From: a virus
Strand: one strand, 5' to 3'
DNA length: 62,795 nucleotides
Virus record (IMG/VR): IMGVR_UViG_3300027754_000091
Span: 1-62,795 of that record
Under the pieces are notes generated by a model. It was not told where the DNA came from. It searched no databases and saw only the letters and a list, made by a program, of their open reading frames with translations. This document shows, piece after piece, positions 32,694 to 41,241 of the stretch. Every line of letters begins with the position of its first letter. The stretch's first letter is position 1. Both the position numbers and the translations under genes were made by a program.

Positions 32694-33893
32694 TTATACA
32701 CCAGTCACAGTCACAGTTCCAGCTTTGTATATTTCATTTGGGGAACTTCTTGACATTTGTGTCGCACAGTCATACTCTGAGAAGTATGTAGTTGGGGCAT
32801 TATTCCAATAACCATTAAAGACTGCTGTTTTTTCATCTATTAAATGCCTATTGTGTGGATCATCGTAATAAGTACAAAATGGACTAATTTGATGTAGTGG
32901 TCCACAAAATATTGTACCATCAGGATTTCTTCTGTATCCCCCCAAGATGTTTCCACAACAGTTCAGATTATCAGGATCATTAGCACACCAAGATGGGGGG
33001 GCATCGCCACACATGTTCCCATATAATCCAGTAAAACCCATTGTAAACGGATATAAATAGCCACATTGTGGATTAATCATCACAAGTATCTTTGTAGCTT
33101 TATTATTTACTGTTTCGGAAACATATCGATTATCACAATTTTTATAAATAAAACTTACAGTTCCATCATATGATCCGTATGATATACAATTTATTAGAGG
33201 TATAGGAAATTGTATTATTGATCTAGTGACCCAATCTGCCTGTCCAGACACAACATATGTTCCAGGCGTTATACTGCATGGGTCCACACAAAAAAATCTT
33301 AGTTCTACACTATCTGGTCCACTAAATCGTTCACCAGGTATTGAAACAATTGTTTCTGGTCCAGCAGGAATATCCCATTTAACAAAATGGAGCAATTCTA
33401 ACTCAGACCAAGGCCCATCTTCCCAAACATTCATAGTTGAATTGTAACTCCACTTTTTAAATTTAACCCATAGCTGACATTCCCTTTTGACAAGATCTTG
33501 TTTTTCTTCAAGGGCAAAAACTGTTAAATTGGGAATAGGTGCATTAGTTCTGCCCATGTAAGTTGCTGAATTATTGCCGTCATAATCTTCAACTACATAG
33601 CCTCCAAAGAAAGAACTAATATATGCTGGCATACCTCTTCTGCTATAGTTACTAATATCACCATAAAAATCTAATGGGTTAGATGGATTAGTCAGCACTG
33701 CATCTGCGTTACTTGCAACATATCTGTTTAGATCTTCACGCCAAGTTGCCTCAAAAATTGGCTCTGGATATCTTCTATGTATCCAAGGAAGCGTTTTATA
33801 GGTAAAATTATATGTAAAGCTATAAACTACAGCATTTTCAGCATTAGAAAGTTTGCATTTACAACCACCTGGTGTGCAACAATTACATGCCAT
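32694..33893 (-). CDS. Cys-rich distal tail protein
   Basis: 399 residues, family not recognised. The first 15 residues hold six Cys (MACNCCTPGGCKCK), and Cys recur through the C-terminal 150 residues (DNLNCCGNILGG, HQISPFCTYYDD, SEYDCATQMS). The middle is rich in beta-prone and aromatic residues. The gene starts 1 nt after the stop of the large hub-like protein, which has similar Cys-rich units, so the two may be disulfide- or metal-stabilised parts of the same tail tip. Role inferred from order. Confidence 0.55.
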   Translation of the reverse strand: MACNCCTPGGCKCKLSNAENAVVYSFTYNFTYKTLPWIHRRYPEPIFEATWREDLNRYVASNADAVLTNPSNPLDFYGDISNYSRRGMPAYISSFFGGYVVEDYDGNNSATYMGRTNAPIPNLTVFALEEKQDLVKRECQLWVKFKKWSYNSTMNVWEDGPWSELELLHFVKWDIPAGPETIVSIPGERFSGPDSVELRFFCVDPCSITPGTYVVSGQADWVTRSIIQFPIPLINCISYGSYDGTVSFIYKNCDNRYVSETVNNKATKILVMINPQCGYLYPFTMGFTGLYGNMCGDAPPSWCANDPDNLNCCGNILGGYRRNPDGTIFCGPLHQISPFCTYYDDPHNRHLIDEKTAVFNGYWNNAPTTYFSEYDCATQMSRSSPNEIYKAGTVTVTGV

Positions 33894-33894
33894 G

Positions 33895-36800
33895 TTAAAA
33901 CACCTTTATGTCATTTTTTTCAAGAGTGGCAACCAATTGAACAAACTTTTTAGTTAAAGCTTTAAGCTCTGCTCTTAGCAGTTTAACTTCTAGGTTTGGA
34001 AGGCCACCAAAAACTGCTTGAACAGGAGCACAACCCTTAACATCAACCGTTTTTATCCATATGTCGCCACCACCAGATGCATAGCCATTGCCAGGACTAT
34101 TTGGCTGACACTTAACATCTTCAACAACTGTTACACATGGGGCAACGGTAGTAGTGGTAGTGGTAGTTGTAGAAGTAGTTGTAGAAGTAGTAGTTGTTGT
34201 TGTTGTACATATCGGAACACATTGAGAATTTTTCAAATCTGCTTCTAGTATACAATCGTCATAATTTGTATACTCCCCTGATTCACCAATTTCACAACTT
34301 CTACATGTAAAACAAGTACTTTGATCACAAGCACCAGTAATCTTATAGCAACCTTGGCAATTTACTGAAGAAGCATCTGCTAATACTCTTGCAGCTTCAC
34401 AACCATTTTCACAAACCCCACCAACAAGTGTTCCAGGATATATTCCAGTGTTACCCTGTTCTGATTGTGAGCAATAATGACAATAAGTGTCTGGATTTTG
34501 ATGTAAGTAATATGTTGGGCAAGGAGTGGTTGTGGTGGTGGTGGTTGTTACACATGGGTATCCTAAACCATCATTGTAAACTTTCGCTGCTGCTTCACAA
34601 TCTGCCAGTTTATTTGGTCCAGTAAATTCTCCAGTAGCAGAATAGTAACATGCCCAACATGGATTATCAAAATTTAAATGTACAGCACAATTGGCATTAA
34701 GTCCTGGTAAATACGATTCGCATTCAGCTTTTGGGTATGGTCCTTGTAAAAAGAATTGGCTTTCACAATACTGAGTACAATTAAAGCATTGTGTTCCTAA
34801 ACCTGTTTCGACAACACAATATCCTGGTGCGGGGGTGGTAGTAGTGGTAGTAGTGGTAGTAGTGGTAGTAGTACTAGTATCAGGATCTTCATGCCCATCA
34901 CATTCATCTCCTGGCTCTGGATAAATAATCTCTTTTGCAAGACCATGCCAAAACCACAGCGTATTTATGATTGGAACTATTGCTCCATCTGGACATAGAG
35001 TCAACCCAATTACATATGGCACACCAGCATTCATACCATGTGTTCGCACAATGTCTACAACTTTATGCTCTGGACAAAGCGTTGTTTCTCCATTGTCCTT
35101 TAATCTTGCAACTGTATAAATGTCTGTTGTTTGTTCTGTTATGTCAAAATCCGCATAGTATTTAAATGAACTTTTCTCATTGCCAGTTGTAATATTATAA
35201 TCGCAAATTGGTGGAGGGGGTGCTGGATTAGGACCAATAGTATTACATATTGAAGCATATATTTGTGCTTGTAATTTTAAATCATTGTATCTAGGGATAG
35301 CACCTTCGCCCTTTATGTACCACCTATTGTCATAAACAGAATAGTGTGCAAGAGTTTGAGTTGCTGGATATTGTGGTTTGCTTGAAAGATTGTACACTTC
35401 AACTAACTGATTGCTTAGTAGGTCATTAGCATACATTCGCACAAATGCTTTTGAAAGCCTTTCAGATTCATTGCATGTAAAATTGCTTCCATAAACAGTT
35501 GCCGATGGTTGCACTCTAACAACATCATGAGAAGTCCACACGCCTCTTGCTGAATCCCATATGAGATCAACTGGGCCAGTCATTTTATTTTCTGCTGCTT
35601 CCCAAGGAGCATTTGCCTTAACAAAAGGATCTCTAGCAAACTGATTTGTTAAACCATAATCGATGCTTGGTATAACATCACCTGTCCAAAGATCAATACC
35701 CCATCCAGAAACCATCAATGGTCCACGAAGAGCAATAGCGTTAACATCTATGGGTTGAGAACCAGCACCTACAGATCCTGCGATTAAGTCATATTCTGTT
35801 GGTCTATTGTGATTATCCCAATAATCTCGTTTATAATCCATCAATGTATCAAAATGACAAAATCTTTTAAAAGGATTATATGTTATACATGTTGGAACTT
35901 TACCCTGTCTCACATCAACTAATTTATCACCTCTTTCATATTGTGGATCTCTATAATTTGTAAACTTTTGACTCACTAAAGTATTTGGTGTTACTGGCCA
36001 CAAATGTGGCAAGTATCCAGATGATGGCCTCCATGTATCAGGGGCAGAACCAATATTATTTCTAAAAGGAACATAAAGCGTATCCATCGATGCTGCTGCT
36101 TTAGAATTTATTTGCATCCAATCAATTAACTTATCACCAACATCTTTCACTGCTTCAGTTTGTTTATATGATGCACCAAGAGTTTTTGTTCTTGTGTACA
36201 TACCAAGACCAAAATATGCACCGGGACCAGCATCAGCAAGACCTATACCCATAACTATTAAAGCATGTGGACTCATTCTGTCGTGTCTTCGACCTAAAAA
36301 GTCTAAGAAGAAAGACCTTATCTTACTGCCCATTTCTGCACGATTTGAAGACTGTTGTCGTGCAATTGTATCCATATAGGCTTTTAAAATATTTCTTCTG
36401 TCTTCATTTTGTTTTAAGACTTGTTGTTTTATTCTATTTATTACAACCTCTGATGTTACGCCAAACCTTGGTGTAAATGTCCTAAAAGAATATTGACTTG
36501 TTACTCCATTAGGCCCATAACTTGCACTAATAGATGTTACAATAGCACCATTTGCAACTAGCTCATCTCCAAGTTGATGTTCTGGAGCATTAACCATTGT
36601 CAAGCTTCCAGTTTCAAACTTATCAATTGGCTGTATGTCTTTTAGCTTTGCTGAAAAAACTTGCCCTAAGTTTGCACCCGAACCAAATTCCCAAGGCGTA
36701 AGGCTTGAGTCGTTTTCAACTTTAGTAAGACCACCTTTCCCACTATTCATATACCAAGGACCATAAGCATCATTGGTTGTAGCAACAAAACCTATAGCCA

Positions 36801-38679
36801 TTAATCTTGGTGTAATTGGAATAAAACCCACTTTGAAAAGTTCAGATGAACCAATCTGAGTTACCCCACCAAATATTCCAAAAAGAAATCTCGATAAAGT
36901 ATCTTGTCCAAGCTCTGATCTTTCTTTTTCTGGCCCTAAAGCTAATACTGATTGTGGCAAAGATACATGAACATGTTCTACACCATTTACCATTACATAC
37001 TTATCAGACACATTTAATTTTATATAATTGTAAACTCCTAATTTATAAGCATCTGGACTTGTGTCATCTAAGCTACCTTGTCCTGGAATTTCTTGTATTA
37101 CTGCCCAATTTTGCAGTTTTCCTTTAGGGTCTTTAAACTGTCCATCAAATATTTCTTTTGGAATGCTTGCAAATGGACTAGAAGCAACTTGAGTTGGGTC
37201 CATCCACCCGCTTTGAGATGGGAGAATGTTGTATGTTCCCTTTTGGTCATCTGTTAATGGGTCTTGTGCTGCTTTTTTTTCTAACTTATTTCTTACTGTT
37301 AAACCGCCAGTTACGCTAGTTTCACCATCAGGACCGATGTTGTTGAATTTTCCTTTAAGATTAGAACCAAGCCCACTATTTACTTGAACCAAATATTGTT
37401 TTCCCCAATATGTTTCACAATAACTTTTTAAATACGCAAATAATCTTGCTGCTCTTCTTACGCCAATATCGTTTTCTTTTTCTGAAAAACTTCTTTTTAA
37501 TTGAAATGAACCAGCACCTCCAAAGCGACTCCAATAAAGCCTATCAGCATCCCAATCTCTAGGTGCTCTTAAAAATATGTTTTGATATCTTGCCCCCTGA
37601 TAAAGCTCAAGATAAAATTCCCAAGCTTCTTGAGAACCCATAACGCATTGTAGTTCTGTAGAATTTGTTAAATAAATATTTCCACCTTCTATATCTTCAA
37701 TACCGATAGCTGGAATTGGTATATTTAACATTTTGTCATAAAAATAAAATTCACCCAATAAATTGTAATCTGTTGTTGGCTCGTAGTTGATTGTGTACTG
37801 GGCGTTTCCATTAATGTCTGTTCCCCAATACTGTTTAATAACTGCATTCATTGGATCAAAATTAGTGCCTGATCCTTTGTCAAACAATATGGTTTGTTCT
37901 TTTGCCCCACCCCACACAACAAAATTAGAAGTTATTCCAGTTGTTGCTTCATTTCCAGCATCCCAAGATATGCATTTTTTATTTAATGCCATTGTCTTTA
38001 TGGTGTCTACAACTTTTTGATTAGCTGCATCTTGTGCAAGAGATTGGATTTTTACCCTAAAAGTTTTTCCTTCTAAAACTAATCTCCACATATGACCAGT
38101 GGCTTCACATATTTGTGAAATAACATCTAGTAATCCAACTTTTGGCCCAGGTATTCTATAATAATCAGGAAGACCTGTTAATATTGCAGATATATCAACG
38201 CTATAAGTTTCCGCACCATTTTTAACTCCACATAGACCAGACATTGCTGCAACACCCGCAACAAATACATTGGCACTCATTCCAGATGAATTAGAATTTG
38301 CTTTTCCGTAACCACTTGATTCATAATATCTAAAAATATTAAAATAATTATCAACTAAACAAATTTTGTCATCTTTGTTACCATACAAATTTCCAACGAT
38401 ACATTGAACATTTCTTAAAATTTCTTTACCTTCGCTCAATGTTGCTTCATAAGTAATACCACTACTACTGTGTCTTTCTACAACCCTGTCTAAAAAACCA
38501 ACAAAATTAAACGATTTAAATGAAAAATCTTTAACCTCGCCAATTGTATAAGCCCCTATAGACTCACCATCTTCGGGAGCCATCTTTATCGTTAGAGTTG
38601 AACCAGCATCATTCCATCCAACACTAGATGAAAAATCTATAACTTTAAGATTAAGAAAAGGCTGTATACTAAACGGCAT
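33895..38679 (-). CDS. Large tail hub/tip-like protein with Cys-rich and poly-Thr region
   Basis: 1594 residues from ATG 38679; the longer TTG start at 38733 would overlap the upstream gene. The first ~450 residues (MPFSIQPFLNLKVIDFSSS, then FVGFLDRVVERHSSSG, then LPDYYRIPGPKVGLLDVISQ) resemble phage tail-hub/baseplate proteins with a gp27-like beta domain. The centre is a long beta-rich part typical of a tail-tip or receptor-binding structure. From residue ~1270 there are three threonine tracts (nine to fifteen residues with a few Ser) separating Cys-rich units with repeated CxxC pairs. The last 50 residues look helical (LEVKLLRAELKALTKKFVQL), a likely oligomerisation or anchor helix. Exact function is unproven. 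Confidence 0.7.
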   Translation of the reverse strand: MPFSIQPFLNLKVIDFSSSVGWNDAGSTLTIKMAPEDGESIGAYTIGEVKDFSFKSFNFVGFLDRVVERHSSSGITYEATLSEGKEILRNVQCIVGNLYGNKDDKICLVDNYFNIFRYYESSGYGKANSNSSGMSANVFVAGVAAMSGLCGVKNGAETYSVDISAILTGLPDYYRIPGPKVGLLDVISQICEATGHMWRLVLEGKTFRVKIQSLAQDAANQKVVDTIKTMALNKKCISWDAGNEATTGITSNFVVWGGAKEQTILFDKGSGTNFDPMNAVIKQYWGTDINGNAQYTINYEPTTDYNLLGEFYFYDKMLNIPIPAIGIEDIEGGNIYLTNSTELQCVMGSQEAWEFYLELYQGARYQNIFLRAPRDWDADRLYWSRFGGAGSFQLKRSFSEKENDIGVRRAARLFAYLKSYCETYWGKQYLVQVNSGLGSNLKGKFNNIGPDGETSVTGGLTVRNKLEKKAAQDPLTDDQKGTYNILPSQSGWMDPTQVASSPFASIPKEIFDGQFKDPKGKLQNWAVIQEIPGQGSLDDTSPDAYKLGVYNYIKLNVSDKYVMVNGVEHVHVSLPQSVLALGPEKERSELGQDTLSRFLFGIFGGVTQIGSSELFKVGFIPITPRLMAIGFVATTNDAYGPWYMNSGKGGLTKVENDSSLTPWEFGSGANLGQVFSAKLKDIQPIDKFETGSLTMVNAPEHQLGDELVANGAIVTSISASYGPNGVTSQYSFRTFTPRFGVTSEVVINRIKQQVLKQNEDRRNILKAYMDTIARQQSSNRAEMGSKIRSFFLDFLGRRHDRMSPHALIVMGIGLADAGPGAYFGLGMYTRTKTLGASYKQTEAVKDVGDKLIDWMQINSKAAASMDTLYVPFRNNIGSAPDTWRPSSGYLPHLWPVTPNTLVSQKFTNYRDPQYERGDKLVDVRQGKVPTCITYNPFKRFCHFDTLMDYKRDYWDNHNRPTEYDLIAGSVGAGSQPIDVNAIALRGPLMVSGWGIDLWTGDVIPSIDYGLTNQFARDPFVKANAPWEAAENKMTGPVDLIWDSARGVWTSHDVVRVQPSATVYGSNFTCNESERLSKAFVRMYANDLLSNQLVEVYNLSSKPQYPATQTLAHYSVYDNRWYIKGEGAIPRYNDLKLQAQIYASICNTIGPNPAPPPPICDYNITTGNEKSSFKYYADFDITEQTTDIYTVARLKDNGETTLCPEHKVVDIVRTHGMNAGVPYVIGLTLCPDGAIVPIINTLWFWHGLAKEIIYPEPGDECDGHEDPDTSTTTTTTTTTTTTTPAPGYCVVETGLGTQCFNCTQYCESQFFLQGPYPKAECESYLPGLNANCAVHLNFDNPCWACYYSATGEFTGPNKLADCEAAAKVYNDGLGYPCVTTTTTTTTPCPTYYLHQNPDTYCHYCSQSEQGNTGIYPGTLVGGVCENGCEAARVLADASSVNCQGCYKITGACDQSTCFTCRSCEIGESGEYTNYDDCILEADLKNSQCVPICTTTTTTTSTTTSTTTTTTTTVAPCVTVVEDVKCQPNSPGNGYASGGGDIWIKTVDVKGCAPVQAVFGGLPNLEVKLLRAELKALTKKFVQLVATLEKNDIKVF
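34146..34208 (-). repeat. Poly-threonine/serine tract, third copy
   Basis: An imperfect run of ACN and TCN codons (seen on the plus strand as GTAGTG/GTTGTT-type triplets) encodes about 20 Thr/Ser near residue 1500 of the hub-like protein, between CVPIC and APCVTVV. The codons vary within the tract, which suggests selection on the protein rather than simple slippage. Mucin-like tracts such as this are usually extended linkers. Confidence 0.8.
34525..34552 (-). repeat. Poly-threonine tract, second copy
   Basis: Encodes about nine Thr after GLGYPCV and before PCPTYYLHQ in the hub-like protein. It separates two Cys-rich units. Confidence 0.8.
34836..34880 (-). repeat. Poly-threonine tract, first copy
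   Basis: Encodes about fifteen Thr/Ser after HEDPDTS and before PAPGYCVVE in the hub-like protein; visible on the plus strand as repeated GGTAGTAGT triplets. It marks the boundary between the beta-rich body and the Cys-rich C-terminal region. Confidence 0.85.
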
Positions 38680-38705
38680 TTTTTGACCCGCCAATAAAAT
38701 TGTTT

Positions 38706-39950
38706 TTAAACAAAATCCCCGCCATAAGTCCAAGTAACACTTCTGGTAACTTTTCCAGATCTTTCATCATAAGTTTTTTCATCTTTATCAACAAAAGAAT
38801 TTCCTGCTGGCTTATACTTGGCGACCGATGGTTCACCATTACCACCATTCTTATATATTACCGTAATATTTACAGATAAACTACCCTGTTTTTTAGTTCC
38901 AAATCTTTGTAAAATTGGCCCATCTGATTTTCCAATAGCAGCAATAGAAGCATAAAATTCTGTTGGCACATTATCAGTCACATCTACAGTCCTATAAATT
39001 TCACCAGCCTCTTCAATTCCACCAGAAGCATCCATGTTTATCGTTATAGTTCCACTTATGATATTCCTTGCAACAGATATAGACTTTATTTTATCAGTGG
39101 TAGAACCATCATAGCCATCTCCAATTTCTGGAATTGTTATTGTTCCAAGATAAGCATTTGCATTTGCGTACTTATTTCCACCTCCTGGACCAGCAAGACC
39201 TTTTATACTTATTTGTTTTGAAAAACTTTTAAAAATTGAATCAGCAGATTCTTTTATAGAATATGTTTCCTCAACTAAGGCACTTGTGCCACATATAGTC
39301 CAACTTTCTGTGCATTCAACTGAATTTTTTTCAGTATTAACTGTATAGTTAGTGGTTTTATTATAAGCTGAACCTGTTGTGGTTGGCAAATAACTTGCAC
39401 CATCATCAACACTAGATGAAGCTGGTAATTTTGCTATAGCCAATTGATAAGTTGCAGTTTCAGAACTGTTTAATGTAATACTTCTAGATCTTGTCACTTT
39501 TACAAATCTGTTATATTCGTCTGCTGGATCTAAAGACCAATTTTCATCAACTTCTTGTGATTCAAATAAAACCTTTTCAAAAACTATTGTGTAATCAGCA
39601 AAAACACTACTTGGATCGGCCTGATAAGATTTTGATTTTAATTTTACCTTGCCAGAAAGAAAAGGGGCACTCATTGTACCAGTAACAAACAAATTATTTA
39701 CGGAATGAACAACTAGTCCTTCTATTGCTGAATATGCTGCATTTATTATCCCAAGTCTTCCAACTTCATTATCTTGTGCAAGATCTACAACATTTCCGTC
39801 ATTGTCTTTTGCAAGAGAAAGGGCTTTTCCTTTTAAGGTTACCACTAATGTACTTTTTTTTACTTTTCCGTTTTCTTTAAATTCATTTTCTGTTTGTGCT
39901 GTTACAAGGGGTGTTGGAATTATAGTTGTTCCGTTAAGAGTGATTGCCAT
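38706..39950 (-). CDS. Tail protein, paralogue of the adjacent upstream gene
   Basis: 414 residues; GGGAG lies 6 nt before ATG. Residues ~120-160 contain DYTIVFEKVLFES, then NWSLDPADEYNRFVKVTRSR, which align with DYTIEMEADSFVY and SWTVEVNDEDNRFTKVSHKI of the neighbour, so the two genes arose by duplication. The rest is beta-rich with many Thr, Ser and Gly. Position between the LamG-like protein and the hub-like protein suggests a tail tip or distal tail component. No enzymatic motif is visible. Confidence 0.65.
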   Translation of the reverse strand: MAITLNGTTIIPTPLVTAQTENEFKENGKVKKSTLVVTLKGKALSLAKDNDGNVVDLAQDNEVGRLGIINAAYSAIEGLVVHSVNNLFVTGTMSAPFLSGKVKLKSKSYQADPSSVFADYTIVFEKVLFESQEVDENWSLDPADEYNRFVKVTRSRSITLNSSETATYQLAIAKLPASSSVDDGASYLPTTTGSAYNKTTNYTVNTEKNSVECTESWTICGTSALVEETYSIKESADSIFKSFSKQISIKGLAGPGGGNKYANANAYLGTITIPEIGDGYDGSTTDKIKSISVARNIISGTITINMDASGGIEEAGEIYRTVDVTDNVPTEFYASIAAIGKSDGPILQRFGTKKQGSLSVNITVIYKNGGNGEPSVAKYKPAGNSFVDKDEKTYDERSGKVTRSVTWTYGGDFV

Positions 39951-39953
39951 TTA

Positions 39954-41240
39954 TTACTCCCATATAAAAACTGTAGTTCTTGTTGTTTTTCCAGCAGCAA
40001 GATTTTTTTGTATATTATCAGATTCAATTATGTAATCATCAACACTTGGAGCATATTCTTCTGTGTCTAATGTAGGCTCAGTAAGAGAAACAGCTTCTAT
40101 GGTTACTGTTTTTGTATGAACCTTTTTTATACCAATGTCTTGAAACAATGGTCCTCCACCACCATAAATTGTTTGATGTGTGACATATGTATCTGGTGGA
40201 GCAGCTAATGGACCCATTTCTGTTATATTTACCTTTTTACTTTTTGAACCATCTGTTGGTTTAGGATAATCTTCTACTTGATAATCGTAATTAATTATTC
40301 CTTTAACTTCATCATGGCTTTCTGATGTTGACACAATTGTAATATCTTCGTAAGTTGTAATTAATGCAGCCTTAACAGTTTCCCATAAAACAGATGCTGG
40401 ACCATATCTATCATTGCTTCCACCGTTTAAACCCGATATGGTTCCGCTAATTGAAGTTGTTCCCCTAAAAGAATTAGAATCATGTTTTTGCGTTATTGTT
40501 TGCTCATGAGTAGCTAATGCAGCTTCGCCACTAGCTGGATTATGATATGACAATTCAATATCGGCAGAAACTTCGCCAGTTGATATGTTTACCCTATAAG
40601 ATATTTTTTTATTGTGAGAGTTACTAAATGTTCCATCAGTAGCACTACTTATATCATTTGGTATTGTAGAAGCTATATTTGCATCAACTTTTGCTTTAGC
40701 CTTTTTCCATCCTGATTCCCATATACCGCCAACATTTATATCTTTGCATTTTGAAGAGATTTTGTGAGATACTTTTGTGAATCTGTTATCTTCATCATTT
40801 ACTTCTACGGTCCAAGATTCATCAAAATTTAGATTTATCTGATTTGCTGCTGGAACTTTTACCCCATTGTATACAAATGAATCCGCTTCCATTTCGATGG
40901 TATAATCTGAATAATCAACCCAAATGCCTTCATCAAAAGAAACTGATTTTATCCTACCGCTACAAGAAAATGTTCCAGTTCCATTTCTAGATGTAAATGA
41001 AAAATCCTTTTTTTCGTCATCTGAACTATATTTACATGTAGAATTTATAGCTTGTTGTTGTGCAAGTATATATGCGTGTTTTGTAGCAGTTTTTGCACTT
41101 TGAGAAGCTACTATTTTTCCTTTTACAGATATGTTAAAAAGATATTCTGACAGCTTTCCACTTGTCAAAAATTGTGTTTGTTGAGATACGCTTACTGATT
41201 GTATTGGGTTTAATTGTAAACCATTAAAAATTGCTGGCAT
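39954..41240 (-). CDS. Tail protein, paralogue of the adjacent downstream gene
   Basis: 428 residues, with GAGG 7 nt before ATG. The N-terminus MPAIFNGLQLNPIQSVSVSQ and the shared block around residues 110-160 (DYTIEMEADSFVY, then DEDNRFTKVSHKI) mark it as a copy of the gene at 38706. C-terminal beta-rich sequence ends KTTRTTVFIWE, matching KVTRSVTWTYGGD of the paralogue. A tail-tip structural role is inferred. Two homologous copies in tandem may build a heteromeric ring or a duplicated tail segment. Confidence 0.65.
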   Translation of the reverse strand: MPAIFNGLQLNPIQSVSVSQQTQFLTSGKLSEYLFNISVKGKIVASQSAKTATKHAYILAQQQAINSTCKYSSDDEKKDFSFTSRNGTGTFSCSGRIKSVSFDEGIWVDYSDYTIEMEADSFVYNGVKVPAANQINLNFDESWTVEVNDEDNRFTKVSHKISSKCKDINVGGIWESGWKKAKAKVDANIASTIPNDISSATDGTFSNSHNKKISYRVNISTGEVSADIELSYHNPASGEAALATHEQTITQKHDSNSFRGTTSISGTISGLNGGSNDRYGPASVLWETVKAALITTYEDITIVSTSESHDEVKGIINYDYQVEDYPKPTDGSKSKKVNITEMGPLAAPPDTYVTHQTIYGGGGPLFQDIGIKKVHTKTVTIEAVSLTEPTLDTEEYAPSVDDYIIESDNIQKNLAAGKTTRTTVFIWE

Positions 41241-41241
41241 T

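Noticed and set aside
34146-34880. CRISPR-like or tandem DNA repeats on the plus strand (GTAGTGGTAG-type)
   Set aside because: They are in-frame threonine codon runs within a single protein, irregular in length, with no spacer structure.
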